Origin: a virus
IMG/VR virus record: IMGVR_UViG_3300025101_000190
Coordinates: 1-23,781 of that record
Direction: 5' to 3' (one strand)
Length of the DNA: 23,781 nt
Numbering within the stretch: position 1 is the stretch's first letter; each line of letters starts with the position of its first letter. This document shows positions 9,093 through 15,613 of the stretch, in pieces. Position numbers and translations under genes: made by a program. The notes below the pieces were generated by a model. The model searched no databases. It was given only the letters and a program-made list of their open reading frames with translations, and was not told the DNA's origin.

Positions 9093-9560
9093 TTTTATTT
9101 ATCTTATCATAATACGCACACCATAGAGTAAACTCATCAACGGTTAATTTATTTTCTAGATCACCTACTGTATAACCGAGTCTATCAGCTAATGCAAATA
9201 GAGTCTGCCAATATGGCTCGGTTAAAACTTTTCCGCGTCTTCGCTCGGTATACTTCCCAGAATATCTGCAGCAACTAAGGATATAACACCTACATCTGCT
9301 TTATGCATAAAATCTGGTTTATCAGCAATGGTAAATAAATTTTTTCCGTCTTTATCCAAAGCCTTTAAAATAATTGCGTTAACCATAACTTCCAGATCAG
9401 AATTTGTAGCCATTTTATAAAGACGTTTAGATTCTGCAAGAGTTAAAGGTTTGACGTAAATTTTTAAAGGACCTTCTTCATCACCCCATTCTGGCACATC
9501 AAGAATTTTAACTTCTTGAGAGTCAAAATGAGCTTTGACGTTATCTATTACGCCAGCCAT
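9073..9560 (-). CDS. Tail assembly chaperone GT, made by -1 frameshift
   Basis: A -1 shift at the G-GAA-AAG heptamer (9234-9228) leaves the 112-residue G frame after Lys111 and continues for 51 codons to a TAA at 9075-9073, giving about 162 residues. The added part begins VLTEPYWQTLFALADRLGY and ends YYDKINKNGISKK. It has no start of its own and resembles the T extension of tail assembly chaperones, with a Trp-Cys-Ala-Tyr-Tyr ending similar in style to W-x-x-Y-Y motifs of T proteins. In lambda, G and GT coat the tape measure and recruit tail tube subunits. Position directly before the tape measure gene and overlap with its start support the same role. Confidence 0.8.
9173..9234 (-). other. 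Programmed -1 ribosomal frameshift signal
   Basis: The slippery heptamer G-GAA-AAG lies at 9234-9228; Lys AAG can re-pair as AAA after slipping. Four bases further on, TAACCGAG (9224-9217) and CTCGGTTA (9180-9173) form a perfect 8-bp stem closing a 36-base loop. The zero-frame stop TAA forms the first three bases of the stem. A stem this close to a slippery site is a standard stimulator. The P-site re-pairing (GAA to GGA) is imperfect, so the exact slip codon is uncertain. Confidence 0.72.
9222..9560 (-). CDS. Tail assembly chaperone G (zero-frame product)
   Basis: A 112-residue protein starting MAGVIDNVKAHF and ending SEDAEKF. I chose the ATG at 9560 because it overlaps the tail tube stop as TAATG, the junction used by many neighbours. 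An ATG further upstream at 9599 would only add residues read from the other frame of the tube gene. The sequence IYVKPLTLAESKRLYKM and the acidic WGDEEGPL region are typical of siphoviral tail assembly chaperones. It would chaperone the tape measure during tail assembly. A fraction of ribosomes is expected to shift to make GT. Confidence 0.82.
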   Translation of the reverse strand: MAGVIDNVKAHFDSQEVKILDVPEWGDEEGPLKIYVKPLTLAESKRLYKMATNSDLEVMVNAIILKALDKDGKNLFTIADKPDFMHKADVGVISLVAADILGSIPSEDAEKF

Positions 9561-9949
9561 TAATATGTGCCAATTGTTAATCCACCACTTCCTTGACATT
9601 CAATTGTCATTTCAACAAGTCCTTCAGAAGAACCTGTTATATTTTTGGAAGTGATTATAGCTGTACCAGTTAACTTATACGCCCCGCTACCAGATCCTTC
9701 AGGACCTAAATTAAGAGCAATACTTGATCCTACAGTAGCAGCAACTTGTCCAGTGCTATCTGTATCATCAAAGAATAACTCTATAGTCGCGGTAAAGTCT
9801 TTAAGTGTAGCTTCATAAGTTTTAGAGCTGTCACCCATGCTAGTGGATTCAACTACATCGGCTGTTTCAGTAATAGTATAGGATCTTACTTCCGCAAAGT
9901 CATTTGATCCTAACTGTACAACGCCGCTTTTACCAGTGAATACTGCCAT
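9560..9949 (-). CDS. Major tail tube protein
   Basis: A 129-residue protein, MAVFTGKSGVVQLGSNDFAE at the start and GSGGLTIGTY at the end. The strands around VVESTSMGDSSKTYEATLKD and FTATIELFFDD follow the siphoviral tail tube pattern, in which a loop with S-x-x-x-x-D is followed by a T/S-alternating beta strand. It sits between the tail terminator-like gene and the G/GT chaperone, where lambda has gpV. It lacks the extra C-terminal Ig-like domain of lambda gpV (246 residues). GAGG about seven bases upstream of the ATG provides a ribosome site, and the start overlaps the previous stop (TAATG). Confidence 0.87.
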   Translation of the reverse strand: MAVFTGKSGVVQLGSNDFAEVRSYTITETADVVESTSMGDSSKTYEATLKDFTATIELFFDDTDSTGQVAATVGSSIALNLGPEGSGSGAYKLTGTAIITSKNITGSSEGLVEMTIECQGSGGLTIGTY

Positions 9950-10098
9950 TATTTATCCTCGTTGTTAGTTTTTGTTTTTGTTCCAGACTGCTTTTCAACA
10001 GTCCACCCATTAGCTACTAAATTCTCAACATCACTTTCAAATACCGTTATAGTATCTTTTCCATTAGGTGAGTATAAAGTAATTTTGTCTTTTTCCAT
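9949..10098 (-). CDS. Small 49-residue protein between tail terminator and tube genes
   Basis: A short frame starting MEKDKITLYSPNGKDTITVF and ending TNNEDK. It has a strong ribosome site (AGGAGC, five bases before the ATG) and overlaps the start of the tube gene as TAATG, so it is very likely translated. The pattern L-Y-S-P-N-G-K followed by a hydrophobic strand, then NLVANGWTVEK, resembles very small phage proteins in which an N-G/A-W turn follows a helix. I do not recognise a named family. The last 12 residues are polar and probably disordered. The position suggests a tail accessory role (inference only). Confidence 0.72.
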   Translation of the reverse strand: MEKDKITLYSPNGKDTITVFESDVENLVANGWTVEKQSGTKTKTNNEDK

Positions 10099-10106
10099 AT
10101 TAGCTC

Positions 10107-10553
10107 CTATAATGCAACATCTGGCGCATTTTCAGTCGTTATGTATGTAATATTATACACCATAGATAATGAGGCAACTGGTTGATCGCCTTCTCCATTG
10201 TATTCTATTTCAGTAGTTTCTAAAAATGAATCAATAGCAAGATCATTGTGTGTCGTATCATTTGCCATCGCTATTTCAATTTCTTTTGCAATAGTATCTG
10301 CGGTATCATCTGTATTAGAAGTTCCTTTTGCAAATGCTTCAATTACTAACTGCAAATTTCTTTGTAATGTTCTATTGCTACCCATATCTAAAGGTTCAAT
10401 ACTTTCTGATCTTGTATAAATAATTAAAGCTGGTAGTTTTGAATTTTCTAAAGGGTAAACTCTACTTTGATAAACGTTTGATCCAGTTGTAGTCAAACCG
10501 GTTAATGTTGTACCTATTCGTTCTCTTATTTGTTGTCTTATATGATTAGCCAT
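10107..10553 (-). CDS. Tail terminator / completion protein (lambda U-like)
   Basis: A 148-residue protein at the lambda U position, between the connector proteins and the tail tube gene. It begins with a helix, MANHIRQQIRERIGTTLTGL, followed by YQSRVYPLENSKLPALIIYT, which is the R-x-Y/F-P-x5-L-P-x-L-x-V-Y-T signature of gpU/HK97 gp10-like tail terminators. These form the ring that ends tube polymerisation and joins the tail to the head. A central helix (TADTIAKEIEIAMAND) and a terminal strand complete the fold. It overlaps the upstream connector gene by eight bases. The family call is by pattern and position. Confidence 0.75.
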   Translation of the reverse strand: MANHIRQQIRERIGTTLTGLTTTGSNVYQSRVYPLENSKLPALIIYTRSESIEPLDMGSNRTLQRNLQLVIEAFAKGTSNTDDTADTIAKEIEIAMANDTTHNDLAIDSFLETTEIEYNGEGDQPVASLSMVYNITYITTENAPDVAL

Positions 10554-10896
10554 TTACTTCTAACATTAGTATGACAATACCTGTGCCATCGTCTTGTATT
10601 TCAGTTATATTATAATTTGTAGCTGATTTAATTGTATTACCTTCTATATCTTTTATTGCAGAAATATTTAGAGCATTTCCCTGTACTACATCAAGCACAT
10701 CTAATTGTCTACAATATGCCATTGGCTGATTAGTTTCTATTTCGCCGTCGCCAAAATCTATCGATTCATTGTTAAAAATTACATTAATAGTTTTAGAAGT
10801 ATCTGATGAATTTATATAAGTCGCTTGTATTCCATGCGCGTTTTCATCAAAATAACCAGCAAAATCCTGTTCTGTTTCAGTAAATAACTCGCTCAT
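10546..10896 (-). CDS. Head-tail joining protein, FII-like (second of two paralogues)
   Basis: A 116-residue beta-rich protein. The layout DFAGYFDENAHGIQATYI, then INVIFNNES, then NQPMAYCRQLDVLDV, then NITEIQDDGTGIVILMLEV matches the lambda FII-like connector family: an N-terminal DF-x-x-x-F helix, a beta barrel and a closing strand pair. FII-type proteins form a ring under the portal to which the tail attaches. It is clearly related to the gene just upstream (10893-11294), with which it aligns along nearly its full length. Its start overlaps that gene's stop as ATGA. Confidence 0.7.
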   Translation of the reverse strand: MSELFTETEQDFAGYFDENAHGIQATYINSSDTSKTINVIFNNESIDFGDGEIETNQPMAYCRQLDVLDVVQGNALNISAIKDIEGNTIKSATNYNITEIQDDGTGIVILMLEVNG

Positions 10897-11294
10897 TGTT
10901 TTTCTAAAATTAATTTGATAATACCAGTATCATCATTTTCTACTTTTTTTACTAAGTAAGTTCTTTCTGGTTTAAGTTGAGTCCCTTCATTTGTCGTAAT
11001 TGCATTTACAACAAGTCTATCGTCTTGTGATATATAAGGAGCATCACTGTGTTTTATATAAGCAACGGGTTGGACTGAAGATATTCCTGTAGTACCTTCA
11101 TTTATTAAAAAATATTGTTCATCAAATATTATATTAATATTTGTTGAATTTCCTGAGTCTATATCGAACCAAGTATCAATAAGACCCACTCTTTGATCCC
11201 AAAGACTAAGTTGAGCTTCAAAAAAAGTTGCAGTGACTCCAATACCTTTATTGTTTAAATAAGTACTAAAATCACTTGCACTTTCTAAAGCCAT
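10893..11294 (-). CDS. Head-tail joining protein, FII-like (first of two paralogues)
   Basis: A 133-residue protein starting MALESASDFSTYLNNKGIGV. It aligns with the next gene: DFSTYLNNKGIGVTATFF to DFAGYFDENAHGIQATYI, INIIFDEQYF to INVIFNNESI, QPVAYIKHSD to QPMAYCRQLD, and VENDDTGIIKLILE to IQDDGTGIVILMLE. It carries an insert of about 15-18 residues after the N-terminal helix (AQLSLWDQRVGLIDTWFDID). A head-tail connector role is inferred from the FII-like pattern and the location after the capsid gene. One paralogue may act as a connector ring and the other as a stopper or tail-side adaptor. Confidence 0.65.
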   Translation of the reverse strand: MALESASDFSTYLNNKGIGVTATFFEAQLSLWDQRVGLIDTWFDIDSGNSTNINIIFDEQYFLINEGTTGISSVQPVAYIKHSDAPYISQDDRLVVNAITTNEGTQLKPERTYLVKKVENDDTGIIKLILEKQ

Positions 11295-11500
11295 TATTTA
11301 GATCTCTTTTTAACTTCTTTTTTTGACTTTTCTAAACCGACAGATCTGTTGCTTTCTTCTTTTTTTGGTTTATCTTTAGCAATTTCTGCTTTTTTATATT
11401 GGATCAAAATATTTCCAACATCCTCTGCCAGATCAACAACATCACCTGCTTTTACAATTACACCATCTGCAACTGTATCTCTTAAAATTAAGTATTTCAT
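11294..11500 (-). CDS. Small lysine-rich protein downstream of capsid gene
   Basis: A 68-residue protein. I chose the ATG at 11500 because AAGGTG lies six bases before it. A longer reading from 11560 would run through the terminator hairpin and has no ribosome site. The N-terminal half, MKYLILRDTVADGVIVKAGD followed by VVDLAEDVGNILIQYKKAEI, looks like a small beta-barrel module often seen in phage genes between capsid and connector genes. The C-terminal half is a charged Lys/Glu tail (KDKPKKEESNR and following). It occupies the lambda D/FI position, but no decoration-protein signature is visible. Function unknown. Confidence 0.7.
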   Translation of the reverse strand: MKYLILRDTVADGVIVKAGDVVDLAEDVGNILIQYKKAEIAKDKPKKEESNRSVGLEKSKKEVKKRSK

Positions 11501-11515
11501 TTTTTCACCTTTTTT

Positions 11516-11542
11516 AAAAACAGGAGGCTTTACGCCTCCTGT
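11516..11542 (-). terminator. Intrinsic terminator / attenuator after the capsid gene
   Basis: On the minus strand ACAGGAGGC, loop GTAAA and GCCTCCTGT form a perfect 9-bp GC-rich stem, followed by TTTT. It begins 23 bases after the capsid stop codon and 16 bases before the next start codon. Because the later structural genes follow without an obvious new promoter, it probably reduces rather than abolishes read-through, giving more capsid mRNA than tail mRNA. Confidence 0.85.
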
Positions 11543-11565
11543 CTTTGTGTTTAACACCATATAGT

Positions 11566-12819
11566 TTACGAAGCTACACAGAAAGAAACAGCATGTCGTA
11601 CAGCTGTATCTACACTTTGCAATGCAACGACCCTTACGGTACCAGACTTAGAGTTGCTGAAAGGATCAACAACTATGTCTAATCCACCAAACATACCAAT
11701 AAGCAAGTCTCTCATGTTACCAAAAACATAGTTGTTTACAGTAAGCTGAGCAGATACATTAGTTCTGTACCCGTTTACTTGATCACCAACAGCTACAAAT
11801 TGTGCAGTGTTAGATGCTTTTTCAGTTGTTTTTAAAGTACCATAGTTTGTTGGGTGCATAATGTACATTAAGTCACCAACTAACGCGTTGTCAACAGCAA
11901 CTGCAGTTTCAATGCTTACAATTTCTGCAAACGTTGGAGCAGCAGCACTTGACAAAGATACTGTGTTAATTCCAGTAGTATTAGTAATACCTTTTGGATT
12001 ACCAGAACTTCCGCTACCTTCTAAAGCCGCATTATCAATAGCAATTGCCATAGAAGCTGCAAGATCATCTCTGATCAAGTTTTCAACATCTAAAGATGAT
12101 TGAGTAAGAAGTTGTCTAGTAACTTCAGTAAATGCACCTAAAGTTTTAGGAGTTAAACTAACGTTTCCGATAGTCATTTCTGATTCACCAGCGTCACCAC
12201 CTTCACTACTAATAAACGCAGCAGTACTTGCAGCAGTCTTTTTAGGGATTTTTACATCGCCTGTCAAGCCTCTGAGCATAGTAGCTGAATCCATTACAGC
12301 AGATTTATTTCTTAATACGTCAATAAAATCTCCGCCTCTGTAATCTTCTGCTATTAGATCAGAATCATCAGACGCGTTAAGATCACGTTGGTTCCAAGAT
12401 GCCATAACTTCTGGTGGAAGCATGATACCTTGTGCAGTTCTGCCGTATACTTTAGCAGCTTCTTCTGAACATTCAAATTCATATTCAGCTTCAGCTTGCG
12501 CCCTTCTGTCAGTAGGATTAGCTAAAGCGTTAATAGCTTTAACTAAAGAAAATCTACGAACATCCTTTTTAGTCATTCCAATTTCAGGAGTTTCTAAAGG
12601 TTTATTGTCTTCAATGTTTTCTAACAATATTCCTCTAAACTCATCAACTGAAACGCCATCTGAAATTGCTTTATCCGCAAGATCTCTTCTGTTATGTTTA
12701 GTAGCAAGATCTAAAATTTCTTTTGAGTTTCTTTGAAATTCTTGTCGAGCACTAACAACAGCTTCTGATCTAACTTCTTCCAAGTCAAGTTCAGGTTTTT
12801 TATCAATAACTTCTGTCAT
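11566..12819 (-). CDS. Scaffold-major capsid precursor from internal in-frame start
   Basis: The ATG at 12819 (Met434 of the fusion) begins MTEVIDKKPELDLEEVRSEA, exactly at the junction between the protease domain and the scaffold region. A ribosome site, AAGGAC, lies six bases upstream. A separate 417-residue scaffold-capsid protein is therefore likely, providing the many capsid copies needed while the full 850-residue fusion supplies a few protease copies. The logic resembles the nested lambda C/Nu3 genes, but here the nested product also includes the capsid protein. This is an inference from sequence; the ratio of products cannot be seen. Confidence 0.68.
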   Translation of the reverse strand: MTEVIDKKPELDLEEVRSEAVVSARQEFQRNSKEILDLATKHNRRDLADKAISDGVSVDEFRGILLENIEDNKPLETPEIGMTKKDVRRFSLVKAINALANPTDRRAQAEAEYEFECSEEAAKVYGRTAQGIMLPPEVMASWNQRDLNASDDSDLIAEDYRGGDFIDVLRNKSAVMDSATMLRGLTGDVKIPKKTAASTAAFISSEGGDAGESEMTIGNVSLTPKTLGAFTEVTRQLLTQSSLDVENLIRDDLAASMAIAIDNAALEGSGSSGNPKGITNTTGINTVSLSSAAAPTFAEIVSIETAVAVDNALVGDLMYIMHPTNYGTLKTTEKASNTAQFVAVGDQVNGYRTNVSAQLTVNNYVFGNMRDLLIGMFGGLDIVVDPFSNSKSGTVRVVALQSVDTAVRHAVSFCVAS

Positions 12820-14118
12820 TTTATTGTCCTTGTTAATAGGTTTATCTTTAGAACGTCCTACACCGACAGCCATTGACTGATCAGCTGGCACTGAGACAAT
12901 ACTCACTTCCATAGGACTATGTCCTACAATATATGCTGGCTTACCATTAATGTTATCAGCTGCACGTTCCATCTTGTTTACGACGTAGCCCACGCTGATA
13001 TTTTGACGAATACCATCTACTACATCTTTAAATACTTCATCAGCAAGCGCACTTCGACCAAAACGCACTATCGCAACAGCTCTATTTGTTGACTGATCAA
13101 GTTTATATTGTTCTATCACTCCAATTTGTTGCCTCATGTCGTGATCTAACAGTAAAGGAGCTCTTCCTGAAGACATGAATTCCATGTCAACATCTCCTTC
13201 TTTATGAGAAAGAATTTCCATACCAAAGTCCCTTTCTACAGGTTCTTCTGACGATACGCCTATTCTTACTCTCCTTTTTTCTTCATCTATAAATGAAGCT
13301 CGACTAAGATCAATAGTTCTATAAACGACTTCCATGTCGCCTAATCTATCTTCTTCGTCTTTATAACCTGACTCTTCTAAATCTAGATCATCAAGTTCAT
13401 TTTCTACTATACCCTCTTTTTTAGCAAAACTAACAACTACAGCGTCATCAGTTTCACTAACGTCGAGGATATGTCTATCTTGTTTATCCATAGATTTTAC
13501 CTCGTGAGTTATAGTTTCAATATTTGGATCCTGAGATCCAAAACCTCTAATTGGACTTATTTTAGTCAAAGTACTAAATTTATGTCCTACCCTTACGTCT
13601 GTTGCTTCTCCACCTCTATATAATTGTATCAGAGCAGCAGGATCTTCTGGTGTTCCTGTCAATGTTAGTTCTGATCCTGGAATATTAATTTTTCCATCTC
13701 TTTCAACTTTTATAATTTTTCCCCTAGCTCGACCGCCAGAACTTCCCCAACTTACAAAGTCTCCGACTTTTAAATCGTTAGGACCTGCTCTTAAACTTCT
13801 TTCATCTTCATTTTTCATTTGATTCACCAATTTTCTTGACCAAGAAAAACCTGCATCACCACCCCATAATGCCCATGCAATACGACCATTTGATGGATAG
13901 CCATCTTCACCAGGTTTAAAACCCTCGGCTTGTTTATTGTTTTCGTGTCTACTAAAAAAGCTAAACATTCTTTTAATAGTAGAATCCGATAAATCTTCGC
14001 CAGCTATAATTTGTCTAGCTCTAATGGCACCTACTCTAGTTCCACCTCTACCGTGTTCTTCTCTCCAATCTAAGCCCTTACGAGCTTCTTCTTTCATACC
14101 ACTATTCGGTTTCGCCAT
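11566..14118 (-). CDS. Fused prohead protease - scaffold - HK97-fold major capsid protein
   Basis: An 850-residue multidomain protein. Residues 1-100 hold a module with KPNSGMKEEARKGLDWREE, FFSRHENNKQAEGFKPGE and NGRIAWALWGGDAG. Residues 113-187 are a small barrel (VGDFVSWGSSGGRARGKI). Residues about 262-420 are an HK97-type prohead protease (S78) with the likely catalytic set His326 (LLLDHD), Ser375 (NISVGY) and Glu404 (PMEVS). Residues about 440-510 are a charged helical scaffold or delta region. Residues about 515-850 are an HK97-fold major capsid protein (AAFISSEGGDAGESEM, LEGSGSSGNPKGI). The protease would cut the scaffold off assembled capsomers. It overlaps the portal stop by 17 bases; AAGG lies upstream of the ATG. 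Protease-capsid fusions occur in other phages, but this one adds two N-terminal modules. Confidence 0.88.
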   Translation of the reverse strand: MAKPNSGMKEEARKGLDWREEHGRGGTRVGAIRARQIIAGEDLSDSTIKRMFSFFSRHENNKQAEGFKPGEDGYPSNGRIAWALWGGDAGFSWSRKLVNQMKNEDERSLRAGPNDLKVGDFVSWGSSGGRARGKIIKVERDGKINIPGSELTLTGTPEDPAALIQLYRGGEATDVRVGHKFSTLTKISPIRGFGSQDPNIETITHEVKSMDKQDRHILDVSETDDAVVVSFAKKEGIVENELDDLDLEESGYKDEEDRLGDMEVVYRTIDLSRASFIDEEKRRVRIGVSSEEPVERDFGMEILSHKEGDVDMEFMSSGRAPLLLDHDMRQQIGVIEQYKLDQSTNRAVAIVRFGRSALADEVFKDVVDGIRQNISVGYVVNKMERAADNINGKPAYIVGHSPMEVSIVSVPADQSMAVGVGRSKDKPINKDNKMTEVIDKKPELDLEEVRSEAVVSARQEFQRNSKEILDLATKHNRRDLADKAISDGVSVDEFRGILLENIEDNKPLETPEIGMTKKDVRRFSLVKAINALANPTDRRAQAEAEYEFECSEEAAKVYGRTAQGIMLPPEVMASWNQRDLNASDDSDLIAEDYRGGDFIDVLRNKSAVMDSATMLRGLTGDVKIPKKTAASTAAFISSEGGDAGESEMTIGNVSLTPKTLGAFTEVTRQLLTQSSLDVENLIRDDLAASMAIAIDNAALEGSGSSGNPKGITNTTGINTVSLSSAAAPTFAEIVSIETAVAVDNALVGDLMYIMHPTNYGTLKTTEKASNTAQFVAVGDQVNGYRTNVSAQLTVNNYVFGNMRDLLIGMFGGLDIVVDPFSNSKSGTVRVVALQSVDTAVRHAVSFCVAS
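12817..12831 (-). promoter_or_regulatory. Internal ribosome binding site of the scaffold-capsid product
   Basis: AAGGAC at 12831-12826, then six bases (AATAAA), then ATG at 12819-12817. Spacing and core are as good as those of ordinary genes in the window, and the site falls precisely at a domain boundary. Confidence 0.7.
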
Positions 14119-15613
14119 CTTCGGTACCTTGTATATCTGGTTCTACAGGCATTTTAACACCATATGGTTGAAATGCTGTCCTTATTCCATATTGATCTGC
14201 TAACCTAGATTCTCTGTCGTGCTGTTCAAAAAGTTCTTCTACATCTCTTCCATAGTTAGATTGTACATCTTGAAAAGTAACTAACCCTGATTGCATGCCG
14301 CTTATAGATGCCATCATTTCCTTTTGAGGATCTACCCAAGAAAAAGATCTTGGTATAAAGTTTGCAGCGTTTTGAAATTTTTCGAATCTAGATATTGGCA
14401 ATGGTTGACCGTTTGGATTTGTACTAATTTCACCTGTAAGTATTGCCATTTCTAACCATTTTTCAAAAACAGGTCTGACAAAATGTTCTATTGTAAATTT
14501 TTGATATAATCTATACATCTCTCTATCTTCTAATGCACCTGCTCTTAAAGAGCTATAATTAACAGAGCTTAAATCGTTTGTTAAAGCATGATAAGAAATA
14601 TTTAATCCCGAAGCTATACTCCTTAAAACTTGCGTTGTAAAAGATTGAAAAGCGGTACTTGGATGATCAGGATCAAAAGTTTTAAAATCAGTTCCGGACG
14701 GTAATTGTTCAAAAGTACCTGCCTCTGCGTTCATTAAAGGTACGTACTCTTCATCCTCACCATCGCCTACATATTGATCACCATCCGGAGAAACAAAAAA
14801 TCCCATTTTAGATGCGGCTGTTCTAGCAGCTACAATTTCTGCTTCCATATAGCCGTTTAACATTTTAATATTTGACATTGCAGAAGATGTAAAAGGTACA
14901 CCTCTATTTTGTTCTGGTCTAGTCGGCATATATGCGTGTATTAATTTATCAGCAGCTACTCTAATATGTCTTTGCTTTCCGGTAGTGTATTCTTGATCAT
15001 AAGGATGTTTTTGGAATAAGTGATAAGCAACAGGCTTGTCAAACTGATCAACTTCTACTCCCATTTTTATTTGATTGGCACTGCCTCCAGCTTGTCGGTT
15101 TTTATCTTCATCAAGATGATCAGCTTCTAAAAACTGAATTCTATAACCATATTTATACTTTTGCGCGCTATTGTGTCTTATTAAAACTTCGCCATCTCTA
15201 CACAAAGATTCAACAAATAATTTTTGACAATCTATAAATGACTGTCTTTCATTTACTGTACAATGTCCTAATTTGCACCAATCTTTCCATTTTTCTTCAA
15301 TAACTCTATTAGCAAGCATATCTAACGATCCATCATCGTTTCTAGCTTTCATACTTAATCTGATACCACTATGTCCAACAACATTACTAACCATGAGGTT
15401 TAAATATCTTTGAACATAACTATCATTTCTAGCTAAATCCCTTGATCTGTCTCTTAAAGTTTTAAGTTGTCCTTTTATTTCAGCGTCAGCTGATGTTGAT
15501 GTTTGTAGAAAGTCAGAAAACAATCTACCACCTTGCGCACCGTTATATCTTCTTACTTTGCTTATTTTAAGTTTATTACTTTTTCTAGTTCTAAATCTAT
15601 CGTACCAAGCCAT
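14102..15613 (-). CDS. Portal protein (lambda B family)
   Basis: A 503-residue portal that forms the dodecameric DNA gate at one capsid vertex; lambda B is 533 residues. Diagnostic blocks include ARNDSYVQRYLNLMVSNVVG near the N-terminus, DGEVLIRH, RIQFLEADHLDEDKN, HAYMPTRPEQNRGVPFTSSA, and ASGLNISYHALTNDLSSVNY followed by SSLRAGALEDREMYR, which corresponds to the family's Y-S-S-x-R-x-G/A motif. The C-terminus is acidic (EPDIQGTEDGETE). It begins on a TAATG overlap with the gpW-like gene and ends inside the start of the protease-capsid fusion, so the three are probably coupled in translation. Confidence 0.92.
   Translation of the reverse strand: MAWYDRFRTRKSNKLKISKVRRYNGAQGGRLFSDFLQTSTSADAEIKGQLKTLRDRSRDLARNDSYVQRYLNLMVSNVVGHSGIRLSMKARNDDGSLDMLANRVIEEKWKDWCKLGHCTVNERQSFIDCQKLFVESLCRDGEVLIRHNSAQKYKYGYRIQFLEADHLDEDKNRQAGGSANQIKMGVEVDQFDKPVAYHLFQKHPYDQEYTTGKQRHIRVAADKLIHAYMPTRPEQNRGVPFTSSAMSNIKMLNGYMEAEIVAARTAASKMGFFVSPDGDQYVGDGEDEEYVPLMNAEAGTFEQLPSGTDFKTFDPDHPSTAFQSFTTQVLRSIASGLNISYHALTNDLSSVNYSSLRAGALEDREMYRLYQKFTIEHFVRPVFEKWLEMAILTGEISTNPNGQPLPISRFEKFQNAANFIPRSFSWVDPQKEMMASISGMQSGLVTFQDVQSNYGRDVEELFEQHDRESRLADQYGIRTAFQPYGVKMPVEPDIQGTEDGETE

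Noticed and set aside
9560-9599. Earlier start (9599) for the tail assembly chaperone
   Set aside because: The extra 13 residues are read from the other frame of the tail tube gene. The ATG at 9560 forms the TAATG junction typical of this operon.
11500-11560. Earlier start (11560) for the small lysine-rich protein
   Set aside because: It would translate through the terminator hairpin and has no ribosome site; 11500 has a good one.
12422-12736. Plus-strand open frame of 104 codons inside the capsid fusion gene
   Set aside because: It lies opposite a well-supported coding region and shows no recognisable motif or initiation signals.
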